From Paracoccaceae bacterium (GTDB taxonomy: Bacteria; Pseudomonadota; Alphaproteobacteria; Rhodobacterales; Rhodobacteraceae), in contig JABSSD010000103.1 in assembly GCA_013214575.1 (NCBI GenBank), forward strand, positions 1 through 41,157: a stretch of DNA of 41,157 nucleotides, given 5' to 3'. The first letter of the stretch is position 1, and each line of letters opens with the position of its first letter. Positions 23,716 through 34,182 of the stretch are shown in pieces. The notes under the pieces are model-generated. The model made no database searches and was not told the DNA's origin. It saw nothing but the letters and a program-made list of their open reading frames with translations. The position numbers were made by a program, and so were the translations under genes.

Positions 23716-25200
23716 TCAGACCCCGATCACCGCCTGCACAGCCCGCTTCCAGCGGGCATAGGCCACTTCGCGGATCTCCGCCGCCAGTTGCGGGGTGAAT
23801 TGACGGTCCAGTGCCCAGGTCTCGGCAAACCCGTCCTGATCGGGATAAATCCCGGCCCGCATCCCAGCCAGCCAGGCGGCGCCCAGCGCGGTGGTTTCCT
23901 GCATCACCGGCCGGTCAACGGCGGCGCCCAGCAGGTCTGACAGGCTCTGCATGGTCCAGTCACTGGCGCTCATGCCACCGTCCACCCGCAGGGTGACATC
24001 TATTTCGCCCCCCCAGTCCGCCCGCATCGCCTCCCACAGGTCACGGGTCTGATAGCCCACACTCTGCAGCGCCGCGCGCGCCAGTTCGGCGGCTCCCGAA
24101 TTGCGGGTCAGACCAAATACGGCGCCGCGACTGTCCGGTTCCCAGTAAGGCGCGCCGAGACCGGTAAAGGCGGGCACCAGCAGCACATCCTGTCCGGGAT
24201 CCGCCCTTGCGGCCAGCTCACCGGTCTGCGCCGCAGTGTCGATCATTCCCATGCCATCGCGCAGCCACTGCACCGCTGCACCGGCAATAAAGATCGAGCC
24301 TTCCAGCGCATAGGTGGGCTTGCCATCCAGCTGATAGGCGATGGTGGTCAGCATCCGGTTTTTTGACGCTACAGGCGTATCGCCGGTGTTCAACAGCGCA
24401 AAACAGCCGGTGCCATAGGTCGATTTCATCATGCCGGGTTGGAAACAGGCCTGACCGATGGTGGCCGCCTGCTGATCACCAGCCACCCCCAAAATCGGGA
24501 TTTCGCCGCCCAGAAATTCCGCCTGTGTCACCCCAAAATCAGCGGCGCTGTCCTTGACCTCGGGCAGCATCGCCATCGGCACATTCAGCAAGTTACAAAT
24601 CTCGGCGCTCCACTCCCCCTGACGGATATCATACATCAGCGTGCGCGCCGCATTGGTGGCGTCGGTCACATGCGAGGCCCCTCCCGTCAGCCGCCAGATC
24701 AGAAAGCTATCGACAGTGCCAAACAGCAGATCGCCCTTGGCCGCCAGATCCCGGCTGCCCGGCACCCGGTCCAGTATCCAGCTCAGCTTGGTCCCCGAAA
24801 AATAGGGATCCAGCAGCAACCCGGTCTGCTGGCTGATCATCGGTTCATGACCCGCCACCCGCAATGTCTCGCAGATTGAGGTGGTGCGCCGGTCCTGCCA
24901 GACAATCGCATTGTGGATCGCCTTGCCCGTCTTGCGGTCCCAGACCACTGTGGTTTCACGCTGGTTGGTAATGCCGATAGCGGCGATATCAGCCGCCGTG
25001 ATATCCAGCTCCGCCATCACCCTGCGGCAGGTCTCAATGGTGCTGTTCCACAGATCCTCGGGATCGTGCTCAACCCAGCCAGCCTGCGGGAAATGCTGGG
25101 GGAACTCTTGCTGAGCGCGGCCCGCAACCTGCATCTGATCGTCGAACAGGATCGCCCGGGTCGAAGTGGTGCCTTGATCGATTGCCAGAATATAGCTCAT
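23716..25200 (-). CDS. glpK: Glycerol kinase
   Basis: A 494-residue FGGY-family kinase making glycerol 3-phosphate. It begins [17 protein letters not shown] with the phosphate loop, and has [22 protein letters not shown], the YGTGCFAL segment and the C-terminal [12 protein letters not shown] motif. Length and motif set are complete. The ATG has AAGGGGCGG just upstream. It lies 67 bases after panC on the same strand with a small hairpin between, and there are no glpF or glpD genes nearby, so its regulation by glycerol is unclear. Confidence 0.96.
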   Translation of the reverse strand: MSYILAIDQGTTSTRAILFDDQMQVAGRAQQEFPQHFPQAGWVEHDPEDLWNSTIETCRRVMAELDITAADIAAIGITNQRETTVVWDRKTGKAIHNAIVWQDRRTTSICETLRVAGHEPMISQQTGLLLDPYFSGTKLSWILDRVPGSRDLAAKGDLLFGTVDSFLIWRLTGGASHVTDATNAARTLMYDIRQGEWSAEICNLLNVPMAMLPEVKDSAADFGVTQAEFLGGEIPILGVAGDQQAATIGQACFQPGMMKSTYGTGCFALLNTGDTPVASKNRMLTTIAYQLDGKPTYALEGSIFIAGAAVQWLRDGMGMIDTAAQTGELAARADPGQDVLLVPAFTGLGAPYWEPDSRGAVFGLTRNSGAAELARAALQSVGYQTRDLWEAMRADWGGEIDVTLRVDGGMSASDWTMQSLSDLLGAAVDRPVMQETTALGAAWLAGMRAGIYPDQDGFAETWALDRQFTPQLAAEIREVAYARWKRAVQAVIGV

Positions 25201-25217
25201 GTCCGCCCCTTAATATC

Positions 25218-25235
25218 AGTGTCGAGGCAGACACT
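25218..25235 (-). promoter_or_regulatory. Small inverted repeat upstream of glpK
   Basis: AGTGTC-GAGGCA-GACACT, a perfect 6-bp arm palindrome 18-35 bases before the glpK start. It could be an operator or a weak terminator of the panBC transcript. Confidence 0.35.
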
Positions 25236-25267
25236 AGCCGCAAAATTGCTATCGCGACCAGCCCTTA

Positions 25268-26125
25268 CTAAGTCGTTAGTACATCAACCGCGATATTGTC
25301 GATCAACCGAATGCCATCCATCCAGCTCGCCACCAGCAGGCGGGCCGGACGGTTTGGATACTGCAGCAGTTGCAACTGCTCTTCGCAGCGCAGATCAAAA
25401 TACTCGGTATCCTTGAACCCTGCTTTGTCCAGCTGGTCGCGCGCCTCCGCCGCCAGCGGTGCAAAACTCTCTCCCCCCGCCAGTCGGGCTGCGACCTGCT
25501 GCATGATCGGGTATAGCTTTGCGGCGCGCTCCAGCCCCTCAGGCGAGAGCCGCAAATTGCGTGAGGACATCGCCAGACCGGAAGGCTCGCGCACGGTTGG
25601 GCAGCCAATCACCTCAATCGGGATATCCAGATCCCGCGCCATGCGCTTGACCACCATCAACTGTTGAAAATCCTTCTGCCCGAAATAGGCCTGATGCGCC
25701 CCGGTTTGCAGAAACAGCTTGGCCACCACGGTGGCGACACCGTCAAAATGACCCGGGCGAAACTCGCCCTCCAATACGTCGGAAACACCCGAGACCGAGA
25801 CATTGGAAGAATATCCCTCGGGGTAAATCTGGTCGCCATCGGGCACATAAATCACGTCCACATCAAGCCCCGACAGTTTTTCGGCGTCCCTGTGCTCGGT
25901 GCGGGGGTAACTGGCCAGATCGGCGGCAGAGTTGAACTGGCGCGGATTGACAAAAATGGTGACGATCACCCGGTCACAACCGGCACAGGCGGCTTTGACC
26001 AGCGACAGGTGGCCAGCGTGCAGCGCCCCCATGGTCGGCACCACCGCAACCCGTTCGCCCGCCCGAATCCAGCCGGCATGTTTGGCGCGAAGATCGCTTA
26101 GGCGGCGCAAAATTGGGGCGCTCAT
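25268..26125 (-). CDS. panC: Pantothenate synthetase
   Basis: A 285-residue enzyme joining pantoate and beta-alanine with ATP, the last step to pantothenate (vitamin B5). The nucleotidyl-transferase motifs are [10 protein letters not shown] (HxGH at 36-39) and the later [30 protein letters not shown] and FGQKDFQQL are all in place. The ATG overlaps the panB stop (ATGA), so the two enzymes are made together. The C-terminus is of normal length. Confidence 0.97.
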   Translation of the reverse strand: MSAPILRRLSDLRAKHAGWIRAGERVAVVPTMGALHAGHLSLVKAACAGCDRVIVTIFVNPRQFNSAADLASYPRTEHRDAEKLSGLDVDVIYVPDGDQIYPEGYSSNVSVSGVSDVLEGEFRPGHFDGVATVVAKLFLQTGAHQAYFGQKDFQQLMVVKRMARDLDIPIEVIGCPTVREPSGLAMSSRNLRLSPEGLERAAKLYPIMQQVAARLAGGESFAPLAAEARDQLDKAGFKDTEYFDLRCEEQLQLLQYPNRPARLLVASWMDGIRLIDNIAVDVLTT

Positions 26126-26961
26126 GTCTTGGGACTCTTGTTGGGGGATTGATCTGCAAACACATGCTCTGCCGCAGGGAAGGCCCGCGTGCGCACCTCA
26201 GCCGCATAGGTGGCGATCGCCGCCTCGGCCTCAGCGCCCAGATCGGCATAGCGTTTGACGAATTTGGCTTTGAAGGCGGTAAAGAAGCCAAGCATATCAT
26301 CGACAACCAGAATTTGCCCGTCACATCCGGCTGAGGCACCAATCCCGATGGTCGGGATCGCCAGCTCTGCGGTGATCTGATCCGCCAGGCTCTGCGGCAC
26401 CTTCTCCAGCACCACCGAGAACGCCCCGGCAGCTTCCACCGCGCGGGCATCGGCCATCACCACGCTGGCCTGCTTGTCCCGGCCCTGCACCTTGTAGCCG
26501 CCCAGCGTGTTGACCGACTGCGGGGTCAGCCCGATATGGGCCATCACAGGAATTCCTCGGGCCACCAGAAAGCGGATGGTGTCAGCCATCTCCACGCCGC
26601 CCTCCAGCTTGACCGCGCCGGCCCCGGTTTCAGCCATCAACCGGGCGGCATTGCCAAAGGCCTGCTGCGGGCCCTCCTCATACGACCCAAATGGCATGTC
26701 GATCACCATCAGCGCAGCTTGCAACCCGCGCGCCACCGCCTGACCATGCAGGATCATCATCTCCATCGTCACCCCCAGGGTCGAGGGCAGCCCATGCAGC
26801 ACCATGCCGACGCTGTCACCGACCAGCACAAAGTCGCAATGAGCATCCATCAACCGCGCCATTGGCGTGGTATAGGCGGTCAGACTCACGATGGGTGTTT
26901 TGCCCTTGCGGGCGCGAATATCCTCGGCACTGGGGGCCGTTTTTTTGGCAGTGGCGCTCAT
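26122..26961 (-). CDS. panB: 3-methyl-2-oxobutanoate hydroxymethyltransferase
   Basis: A 279-residue TIM-barrel enzyme that adds a hydroxymethyl group to ketoisovalerate, the first committed step to pantothenate. The metal and substrate motifs are [37 protein letters not shown] and [20 protein letters not shown]. The tail [11 protein letters not shown] is short and variable. It begins an operon panB-panC(-glpK). The 164-base gap to the ABC substrate-binding gene must hold divergent promoters. Confidence 0.97.
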   Translation of the reverse strand: MSATAKKTAPSAEDIRARKGKTPIVSLTAYTTPMARLMDAHCDFVLVGDSVGMVLHGLPSTLGVTMEMMILHGQAVARGLQAALMVIDMPFGSYEEGPQQAFGNAARLMAETGAGAVKLEGGVEMADTIRFLVARGIPVMAHIGLTPQSVNTLGGYKVQGRDKQASVVMADARAVEAAGAFSVVLEKVPQSLADQITAELAIPTIGIGASAGCDGQILVVDDMLGFFTAFKAKFVKRYADLGAEAEAAIATYAAEVRTRAFPAAEHVFADQSPNKSPKT

Positions 26962-27125
26962 GTTGGTCCTGCTAGTTGTTCACCTTGCGCACATCTAGCA
27001 ATTTACGCCGCGTGCTTCCAGTGCGCGAAATGTCCACATGGCCTTGATTACGCAACGCAAAGCGGGAACACTGCGCCCAAAGCGCCTCGGTTTCAGGCGC
27101 AGACAACCAGATGGGGAGACTGATT

Positions 27126-28604
27126 ATGTCATTAAAATCACTAATTCTTGCGGCAAGTTCGGCGCTGGCGCTGACCGCCGGCGCAGCGGTAGCCAAAGAT
27201 TCGATCATCGTCGCGATGCAGCTGGAGCCGCCACATCTGGACCCAACCAGCGCCGCCGCCGGGGCCATCGATTCGGTGCTGTATTCCAACGTCTTTGAGG
27301 GTCTGACCCGGTTCATGGGCGATGGTTCCGTGGTTCCCGGTCTGGCCAAAAGCTGGGAAATTTCCGACGACGGCTTGACCTATACCTTTAACCTGCAGGC
27401 TGGTGTGACCTTCCACGATGGCACCACACTGGATGCCGGCGACGTGAAATTCAGCCTTGACCGGGCCCGCGCCGAAGACAGCACCAACGCGCAAAAGGCG
27501 CTGTTTGCCGATATCTCCGAGGTCACTGTGGTTGACCCGCAGACCGTCAAGATCACTCTGGCAGAGCCAAACGGCAGCTTCCTGTTCAACTTGGCCTGGG
27601 GTGACGCAGTGATTGTCGCCCCTGAAAGCATCGACAATATCAAGACAAATCCGATCGGCACCGGCGCTTTCAAGTTCGCCAACTGGGTGCAGGGCGACCG
27701 GATTGATCTAGAGAAAAACGCCGATTACTGGGGCACCCCTGCGATACTGAACAGCGCGACGTTCAAGTTCATCAGCGACCCCACCGCCGCGTTTTCCTCT
27801 GTGATGGCCGAAGATGTGGACGCCTTTATTGGCTTCCCAGCGCCAGAAAACATCCCGCAGTTCGAAGCTGACCCCCGGTTCCAGGTTCTCGTTGGCTCGA
27901 CCGAGGGTGAGACCATCCTGTCAATCAACAACAAGCAAGCGCCATTTGACAATGTGCTGGTGCGTCAGGCTGTAGCCCATGCCATTGACCGTCAGTCCAT
28001 CATCGACGGTGCGATGTTCGGCTATGGCACGCCGATCGGCAGCCATTTTGCGCCACACAACCCGGCCTATGTGGATCTGACCGGCAATTCCGCCTATGAC
28101 CCGGAAAAAGCCAAGGCGCTGCTGGCCGAGGCCGGCCTGGCTGATGGCTTTGCAACCACTCTGCACCTGCCGCCGCCCTCCTATGCCCGTCGCGGCGGCG
28201 AGATCGTCGCTGCACAGCTGGCGCAGGTTGGCATCAAGGCCGAGATCATCAATGTGGAATGGGCCCAGTGGCTGGAAACCGTATTCCGGGGCAAGAATTT
28301 TGGCCTGACCATCATCAGCCACACCGAGCCGATGGATATTGGTATCTATGCGCGTCCTGAGTATTACTTCCAGTATGACAACAAGGGCTTCCAAGAGCTG
28401 ATGGCTGACCTGAACGGCACCACCGATCCCGACAAGCGGGTGACGCTGATGCAACAGGCGCAGACCATCCTCTCTGAAGATTACGTCAACGGCTATCTGT
28501 TCCAGCTGGCACAGCTGAGCGTGGCCAAGGCCGGGGTTCAGGGGCTCTGGACCAATGCGCCAACGCAGGCCGCCGATCTGACCGCTGTCAGCTGGGCCGA
28601 CTAA
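27126..28604 (+). CDS. ABC transporter substrate-binding protein, family 5 (peptide/nickel type)
   Basis: A 492-residue periplasmic solute-binding protein. The signal peptide is MSLKSLILAASSALALTAGA, cut after AVA. The family 5 hallmarks are EPPHLDPTSAAAGAIDSVLY, VPGLAKSWEISDDGLTYTF, LRPGVTFHDG-like (LQAGVTFHDGT), and GTGAFKFANWVQGDRI. Such proteins bind oligopeptides, but also opines, polyamine-like compounds or sugars; the ligand is not determinable. The ATG at 27126 follows GGGGAG by 7 bases. A strong terminator just downstream separates it from the permease genes, which would let the binding protein be made in excess. Confidence 0.93.
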   Translation: MSLKSLILAASSALALTAGAAVAKDSIIVAMQLEPPHLDPTSAAAGAIDSVLYSNVFEGLTRFMGDGSVVPGLAKSWEISDDGLTYTFNLQAGVTFHDGTTLDAGDVKFSLDRARAEDSTNAQKALFADISEVTVVDPQTVKITLAEPNGSFLFNLAWGDAVIVAPESIDNIKTNPIGTGAFKFANWVQGDRIDLEKNADYWGTPAILNSATFKFISDPTAAFSSVMAEDVDAFIGFPAPENIPQFEADPRFQVLVGSTEGETILSINNKQAPFDNVLVRQAVAHAIDRQSIIDGAMFGYGTPIGSHFAPHNPAYVDLTGNSAYDPEKAKALLAEAGLADGFATTLHLPPPSYARRGGEIVAAQLAQVGIKAEIINVEWAQWLETVFRGKNFGLTIISHTEPMDIGIYARPEYYFQYDNKGFQELMADLNGTTDPDKRVTLMQQAQTILSEDYVNGYLFQLAQLSVAKAGVQGLWTNAPTQAADLTAVSWAD

Positions 28605-28620
28605 ACCCATCACATCGCGT

Positions 28621-28646
28621 CAAAGGCCCCGGAGACGGGGCCTTTT
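28621..28646 (+). terminator. Intrinsic terminator/attenuator within the ABC operon
   Basis: AAAGGCCCCG (28622-28631) pairs with CGGGGCCTTT (28636-28645) around a GAGA tetraloop, and the T-run starts inside the stem end. It is the best terminator in the window. It sits between the binding-protein and permease genes, so it is probably partial. Confidence 0.9.
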
Positions 28647-28851
28647 TCAATTCAAGCCCCCTCCGGTGGTGGTTGGCCAAACAACAACCCGGATCGGATT
28701 GTGCCCCGTGCAGGGCCTTTTTTCGCATTGGCGCGCAACCCGCACATATTTCTGCTATACCATTGGCAACAGACGATTTTTCATCTGTGATCTCACGTTT
28801 CTCTTACGATCCCTCTGGACCTTCTCAAGGCGCCCTTCTAACGTGCCGCCA

Positions 28852-29799
28852 ATGATAAGATATTCACTCAAGCGCTTGCTCTCCCTGATTCTCAGCCTGG
28901 CCGTCGCCTCGCTGGTGATCTTCTTTGTCATCGAAATAGCACCGGGAGACCCGGCCTCGTTCATGCTGGGGATCAATGCGCAGCCCGACACGGTGGCGGC
29001 GCTGCGCATTGAACTGGGTTTGGATCAGTCCAAATTTGCCCGCTACGCCGATTGGGTCGGGGGCATGGTGCAGGGTGATTTTGGCACCTCATACACCTAT
29101 CGCACACCGGTGGCCGGGATGATTTCCGACCGCTTGTGGGTGTCGCTGCCGCTGGCGCTTTATGCGCTGATACTGTCAACGCTGATCGCCTTTCCAGCCG
29201 GCATCTATGCCGCGTCGCGTCGCGGCAAAACCGGCGATATGGCCGTGATGGGCGCAACGCAGCTGGGCGTCGCGGTGCCGAACTTCTGGTTCGCCATGAT
29301 GCTGGTGCTGATCTTTGCCATCAACCTGCGCTGGTTCAATGCCGGTGGCTTTGCCGGTTGGGACAAGGGGTTACTGGCCGGGCTGCATTCGCTGACCCTG
29401 CCGGCCATTTCACTGGCGCTGCCACAGGCCGCCATTCTGGCACGGGTGATGCGCTCGGCGCTGCTGGATATTCTGGGCGAGGACTTCATGCGCACCGCCC
29501 GCGCCAAGGGGCTCAGCCGCCGTCAGGCCTTGTGGCGGCACGGGTTGCGCAATGCAATGATCCCGGTGCTGACCATCATCGGGCTACAATTTTCATTCCT
29601 GCTGGCAGGGGCGATCATCATCGAGCAGGTGTTCTATCTGCCGGGGCTGGGGCGGCTGGTGTTTCAGGCGATCTCGGCCCGTGATCTGATTGTCGTTGAA
29701 TCGGTGGTGATGCTGCTGGTCTTTGCGGTGATTACCGTGAATTTCCTGGTCGACCTGGCCTATGCGGCCGTTGACCCAAGGCTCAGGAACCGGACATGA
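28852..29799 (+). CDS. ABC transporter permease (DppB type)
   Basis: A 315-residue inner-membrane permease with about six helices. It begins MIRYSLKRLLSLILSLAVAS, and has FFVIEIAPGDPA, the large periplasmic loop with GDFGTSY, and the ATPase-coupling loop with EDFMRTARAKGLSRRQALWRH-like sequence, the EAA motif. The frame is open from 28666, but the ATG at 28852 starts the conserved family. No strong Shine-Dalgarno is visible. It lies 247 bases after the binding-protein gene, past a terminator, so it could have its own promoter. Confidence 0.93.
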   Translation: MIRYSLKRLLSLILSLAVASLVIFFVIEIAPGDPASFMLGINAQPDTVAALRIELGLDQSKFARYADWVGGMVQGDFGTSYTYRTPVAGMISDRLWVSLPLALYALILSTLIAFPAGIYAASRRGKTGDMAVMGATQLGVAVPNFWFAMMLVLIFAINLRWFNAGGFAGWDKGLLAGLHSLTLPAISLALPQAAILARVMRSALLDILGEDFMRTARAKGLSRRQALWRHGLRNAMIPVLTIIGLQFSFLLAGAIIIEQVFYLPGLGRLVFQAISARDLIVVESVVMLLVFAVITVNFLVDLAYAAVDPRLRNRT

Positions 29800-29842
29800 G
29801 ATTTGCCACCCTTCGCGCCCATTCATCAATGAGTAACCATCC

Positions 29843-30658
29843 ATGACCCGCAATCTGATTATAGGCACGGCTTTGTCGTCTCTGGTGCTGCTGGCGGCGC
29901 TGGTGTCCTTTGTCTGGACACCCTTTGACCACGCCGTGATGAATATCCCCGCCAAGCTGCAAACGCCAAATCTCAGCCACTGGCTGGGCACCGACCATTT
30001 TGGCCGTGACATCTTTTCAATGGTTATGGTCGGGGCGCGCACTTCGATTGCGGTGGCGCTGGTGGCCGTGGGCATCGGCATGAGCATCGGCATTCCCCTG
30101 GGCCTGACCGCCGCCGCCCGCAGTGGCAGCGGGCTGGACGAGCTGATCATGCGCGGCAATGATCTGGTGTTTGCCTTCCCCTCGCTGGTGATCGCCATCC
30201 TGATCACCGCCATCTTTGGCGCCGGCGCGGTCAATGCGATCATCGCCATCGGCATCTTCAACATTCCGGTCTTTGCCCGCATCACCCGCGGCGCATCGCT
30301 GTCGCTGTGGCAGCGCGAATTCATCCTCGCCGCCCGGGTGTCAGGCAAGGGCCTGGCGCGGATCTCGGCTGAGCACATCCTGCCCAATATCGCCAACCTG
30401 CTGATTGTGCAGGGCACTATCCAGTTCAGCCTGGGCATTCTGGCCGAGGCGGGCCTGTCTTATGTCGGCCTTGGCGCCCAGCCCCCCACCCCCAGCTGGG
30501 GCCGGATGCTGGCGGATGCTCAGACCATGGTCAGCTTTGCCCCCCATCTGGCGCTGATCCCCGGCAGTGCAATCATTGTCACCGTGCTGGGCCTGAACCT
30601 GATGGGCGACGGCTTGCGCGACTGGCTGGACCCCAAACTTCGGGTGGCCCGCACATGA
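29843..30658 (+). CDS. ABC transporter permease (DppC type)
   Basis: A 271-residue partner permease with about six helices. It has the DppC-type entry HWLGTDHFGRDIFSMVMVGA and the EAA loop EFILAARVSGKGLARISAEH, and ends with GDGLRDWLDPKLR, the usual family end. The N-terminal cytoplasmic part is short. It lies 43 bases after the first permease gene and its TGA overlaps the ATG of the ATPase gene (ATGA). It forms a heterodimer channel with the upstream permease. Confidence 0.94.
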   Translation: MTRNLIIGTALSSLVLLAALVSFVWTPFDHAVMNIPAKLQTPNLSHWLGTDHFGRDIFSMVMVGARTSIAVALVAVGIGMSIGIPLGLTAAARSGSGLDELIMRGNDLVFAFPSLVIAILITAIFGAGAVNAIIAIGIFNIPVFARITRGASLSLWQREFILAARVSGKGLARISAEHILPNIANLLIVQGTIQFSLGILAEAGLSYVGLGAQPPTPSWGRMLADAQTMVSFAPHLALIPGSAIIVTVLGLNLMGDGLRDWLDPKLRVART

Positions 30659-32253
30659 GCCTGCTGGATATTCAAAACCTGTCGATAACAATCGCAGGCA
30701 TTCCTATACTGCAGCACGTATCACTGTCGGTCGCTCCGGGTGAAATCGTCGCGGTCACTGGCGAAAGCGGCTCGGGCAAGTCGATGACGGCGCTGGCGGT
30801 GATGCAATTGCTGCCCGAGGTGGCCGAGGCCAGCGGCACCATCTCACTGGGCGGCAGCAATCTGCTAGAGCAGAGCGAGGCCCAGATGTGCGCCCTGCGT
30901 GGCGCCTCAATCGGCATGGTGTTCCAAGAGCCGATGACCGCGTTGAACCCGGTCCAGACCATCGGGGATCAGGTGATGGAAACCATCCTGATCCACAAGG
31001 CGATGCCCAAACCCGAGGCGCGCCAGCATGCGATCGACATGTTGACGCGGGTCGGCCTGCCCGAAGATCGCTTCCCGCTGAGCCGCTTCCCACACGAGTT
31101 GTCAGGCGGTCAGCGCCAGCGGGTGGTCATCGCCATGGCCATCGCCCTGCGGCCCAAGCTATTGATCGCAGACGAGCCGACAACAGCGCTGGATGTCACC
31201 ACGCAGGCACAAATTCTGACGCTGCTGAAAGACCTGGTGCAGGACTATGGCATGGGGCTGCTGATGATCACCCATGATCTGGCGGTGGTGGCGGATCTGG
31301 CCGACAAAATTGTCGTCATGCGGCGGGGCAAGATCATCGAAGCCGCGCCGACTCAGGAGCTGCTGAGCAATATGCAGCAGCCCTATACCCGTATGCTGTT
31401 TGCCGCCTCGAACCATCAGGTGACCCTGCCGCCGACCCCCACGTCGAAGCCTTTGTTGCAGGTCAAGGATGCGGTGCGCGACTACGCCCTGCCCCGGAGC
31501 TCGCTGTTTGCAGCGCCCGGCCGCTACCGCGCGGTCAACAAAGTCAGCTTTACCCTGAACCAGGGCGAGCGGCTGGGGCTGGTGGGCGAATCCGGCTGTG
31601 GGAAATCGACCCTGACACGGGCCATTCTGGGGCTGGAGCCGCTGCAGGGCGGCGAAATCCTGCTGGCTGGGCAGCCCGTCACCCCCAACCAGGGGGCTGA
31701 GTTGCGACGCAAAATGCAGGTGGTGTTTCAGGATCCCTTTGGCAGCTTCAACCCGCGTCACCGGGTCGACCGGCTGATCACCGAACCGTTCTATCTGTTG
31801 AACGATCCCCCCACCGGCAGCGCCCGCCAGGAGTTGATCGCTGAAACGCTGATCGCGGTTGGATTGTCCGCCGCTGACGGGCGCAAATACATCCACCAGT
31901 TCTCTGGCGGCCAACGGCAGCGCATTGCCATCGCCCGCGCCCTGATCACCCGGCCGGAACTGATCCTGTTCGACGAGGCGGTCTCGGCGCTGGATGTCTC
32001 GGTTCGCGCCCAGATCCTCGACCTGCTGGTAGAGCTCTGCGAGGCCTATTCGCTGACCTATCTGTTCATCAGCCACGATCTGAACGTGGTGCGCACCATC
32101 ACCGACAAGGTTTTGGTGATGAAGGGTGGCGAGATCGTTGAACAGGGCCCGACGGAAGCGGTGTTTTCCGACCCACAGCACCCCTATACCCGGACGCTGT
32201 TGGCGGCGGCACCAAAACTGCCCGACCTATCTCGTAAATCGGTTGTCGCATGA
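30655..32253 (+). CDS. ABC transporter, fused double ATP-binding protein (DppD-DppF type)
   Basis: A 532-residue protein with two ATPase domains in one chain, as in GsiA. First domain: Walker A GESGSGKS, signature LSGGQRQR, Walker B LLIADEPT. Second domain, after about residue 260: [24 protein letters not shown]. In the second Walker B the usual Glu is kept (DEAVSALD) with Ala-Val in place of Pro-Thr. Both domains have the oligopeptide-type C-terminal YTR(M/T)L segment. It completes the transporter, and its TGA overlaps the next ATG (ATGA). Confidence 0.95.
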   Translation: MSLLDIQNLSITIAGIPILQHVSLSVAPGEIVAVTGESGSGKSMTALAVMQLLPEVAEASGTISLGGSNLLEQSEAQMCALRGASIGMVFQEPMTALNPVQTIGDQVMETILIHKAMPKPEARQHAIDMLTRVGLPEDRFPLSRFPHELSGGQRQRVVIAMAIALRPKLLIADEPTTALDVTTQAQILTLLKDLVQDYGMGLLMITHDLAVVADLADKIVVMRRGKIIEAAPTQELLSNMQQPYTRMLFAASNHQVTLPPTPTSKPLLQVKDAVRDYALPRSSLFAAPGRYRAVNKVSFTLNQGERLGLVGESGCGKSTLTRAILGLEPLQGGEILLAGQPVTPNQGAELRRKMQVVFQDPFGSFNPRHRVDRLITEPFYLLNDPPTGSARQELIAETLIAVGLSAADGRKYIHQFSGGQRQRIAIARALITRPELILFDEAVSALDVSVRAQILDLLVELCEAYSLTYLFISHDLNVVRTITDKVLVMKGGEIVEQGPTEAVFSDPQHPYTRTLLAAAPKLPDLSRKSVVA

Positions 32254-32723
32254 GCCTGACACTGAGCCTTATCCTGCCACGGGAACGGGCCTTTCTGGCG
32301 GCGGCACTGGCGCCTTATTTCGGCGAGGTCGCCCCCACGGCGGGCGTCAATCCGGACGAGCGCGCAGACCAGTTCCTGCACCGCAAGGACGTCACCGCCT
32401 TCTGGATCAATAAGAACGCCGCCCGTATCGGCTTTGCCATTGTGCTGAACTTGCCGGATGACCGTCGCGAACTGTCAGAGTTTGCGATTTTCTCTAAACA
32501 CCGGCGTTTGGGCTATGGCTATGAGGCGGCGCAGATCCTGCTACAGGAATTCCCCGGCCGCTGGCGCATGGGCCTGTCCGCCCACTCAAAGCAGGCCGCC
32601 GCATTCTGGGGCACCTGTCTTAGCGGCATGCCCGGCGTGCGCGAGCTGCACCAAGGCGCCCCCTATACTGAACACCAGATAAAAAGCTACACTTTCGACA
32701 TAGCAGGACCTCATGATGACTGA
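32250..32723 (+). CDS. GNAT-family N-acetyltransferase
   Basis: A 157-residue protein with the GNAT acetyl-CoA motif: ELSEFAIFSKHRRLGYGYEA, where RRLGYG is the pyrophosphate-binding loop. The strand before it (ARIGFAIVLNL) and the later helix (SKQAAAFWGTCL) fit the fold. It would acetylate a small amine or a protein. It is translationally coupled to the ABC ATPase (ATGA) and overlaps the aldehyde dehydrogenase gene, so its substrate is plausibly the amine imported by this transporter; that is inference. Confidence 0.82.
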   Translation: MSLTLSLILPRERAFLAAALAPYFGEVAPTAGVNPDERADQFLHRKDVTAFWINKNAARIGFAIVLNLPDDRRELSEFAIFSKHRRLGYGYEAAQILLQEFPGRWRMGLSAHSKQAAAFWGTCLSGMPGVRELHQGAPYTEHQIKSYTFDIAGPHDD

Positions 32724-34173
32724 CGTGCAATCCCTTTGGTTTGACCCCACCACCTGCCTGATTGGCGGCCAGTGGAGCGCCGCGGCCAGTGGCGAAACTC
32801 TGACGCTGGTGAACCCATCCGACGGCAGCGATATCTGCCAGATCGCCCGGGGCGGCAAAGCCGACATCGACGCCGCAGTGCAGGCCGCCAATGCGGCCCT
32901 GAATGGCGACTGGGGCCGTATGACGGCGCTGGAGCGCGGCCGCATCCTGACCCGCATCGGTCAGTTGGTGCTGGAGCGCGTCGACGATCTTGCCGTGCTT
33001 GAGGCAATGGATGTGGGCAAGCCGCTGACCCAGGCCCGCGCCGATGCCGTGGCACTGGCCCGCTACATGGAATTCTACGGTGGTGCGGCCGACAAGGTGC
33101 ACGGCGAAACCATCCCCTATCTGGATGGCTATACCGTCTACACATTGCGCGAACCACATGGCGTGACCGGCCATATCGTGCCGTGGAATTATCCGATGCA
33201 GATCATCGGTCGATCGGTTGGCGCAGCGCTGGCGATGGGCAATGCGACAGTGTTGAAACCAGCAGAAGAGGCCTGCCTGACGGCTCTGGCCTTTGCCCAT
33301 ATCGCGCAGGAAGCCGGGTTACCGGCCGGCGCGCTGAATGTTGTTCCGGGACTGGGGGCTGAGGCCGGCGCTGCGCTGTCTTCGCACCCGGGTGTCCAGC
33401 ACATCTCGTTCACCGGATCAGTTGCCACCGGAGCCCTGGTGCAGCAGGCCGCAGGCAAAAACGTGGTTCCGGTCACCCTGGAGCTGGGCGGCAAATCCCC
33501 GCAGCTGGTGTTTGACGATGCCGATCTGGATGCGGCTTTGCCGTTTCTGGTCAATGCCGGCATTCAAAACGCAGGCCAGACCTGTTCGGCCTCCTCACGC
33601 ATACTGGTGCAGCGTGGTGTCTATGACGAGGTGGTCGCGCGGATGAGCGCAGCCTACGGCGAGCTGACCGTTGGTCCCGCCGCCGACGACCTTCGCCTGG
33701 GGCCACTGATCTCGACCCGGCAAAAGGATATTGTCGAGGGATTTATGGCAAAAGGCGCCGATCTGACCATGGCCGCACAGGGCAAAATTGTGGACGGCAC
33801 CCCCGCAGCCGGCGCCTATGTTCGCCCGACCCTGTTTGCCGATGTCCCTGCCGATCACCCGCTGGCACAGCAAGAGATCTTTGGCCCCATTCAGGTCATC
33901 ATTCCCTTCGATACTGAAGAAGAGGCGCTGGAGATTGCAAACTCTACCGAGTTTGGCCTGGTCGCCAGCATCTGGAGCCGTGACGGGGCGCGGCAGATGC
34001 GGCTGGCCAAAAAGCTGCGCGCGGGCCAGGTGTTTATCAACAACTACGGCGCTGGCGGCGGGGTTGAACTGCCCTTCGGCGGGGTCGGAAAATCCGGTCA
34101 TGGTCGCGAAAAAGGCCTTGAGGCCCTGCTTGGGTTTTCCCAACTGAAAACCGTTGCCGCACACCACGGATAG
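32716..34173 (+). CDS. NAD(P)-dependent aldehyde dehydrogenase
   Basis: A 485-residue ALDH-superfamily enzyme. It has the N-terminal WNYPMQ block for cofactor, FTGSVATG, the general base Glu256 in ELGGKSPQ and the catalytic Cys290 in GQTCSASS; the 34-residue spacing between them is standard. The C-terminus has PFGGVGKSGHGREKGLEAL, as in betaine-aldehyde/aminobutyraldehyde-type ALDHs. Tandem ATGs occur; the second (32716) has AGGA at a better distance, 7 bases, than the first (32713). It overlaps the GNAT gene and ends the operon, and may oxidise an aldehyde from the imported compound. Confidence 0.94.
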   Translation: MTDVQSLWFDPTTCLIGGQWSAAASGETLTLVNPSDGSDICQIARGGKADIDAAVQAANAALNGDWGRMTALERGRILTRIGQLVLERVDDLAVLEAMDVGKPLTQARADAVALARYMEFYGGAADKVHGETIPYLDGYTVYTLREPHGVTGHIVPWNYPMQIIGRSVGAALAMGNATVLKPAEEACLTALAFAHIAQEAGLPAGALNVVPGLGAEAGAALSSHPGVQHISFTGSVATGALVQQAAGKNVVPVTLELGGKSPQLVFDDADLDAALPFLVNAGIQNAGQTCSASSRILVQRGVYDEVVARMSAAYGELTVGPAADDLRLGPLISTRQKDIVEGFMAKGADLTMAAQGKIVDGTPAAGAYVRPTLFADVPADHPLAQQEIFGPIQVIIPFDTEEEALEIANSTEFGLVASIWSRDGARQMRLAKKLRAGQVFINNYGAGGGVELPFGGVGKSGHGREKGLEALLGFSQLKTVAAHHG

Positions 34174-34182
34174 GTCATCAAA

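Noticed and set aside
23615-23755. Short ORF starting directly after the FAD monooxygenase stop (about 46 codons)
   Set aside because: It runs through the intergenic hairpin and into the antisense of glpK, and the peptide has no family features. It looks like a chance frame.
26972-27349. 125-codon minus-strand frame between panB and the ABC binding-protein gene
   Set aside because: Most of it is antisense to the signal peptide and start of the binding protein, and it has no family match. Treated as a shadow frame.
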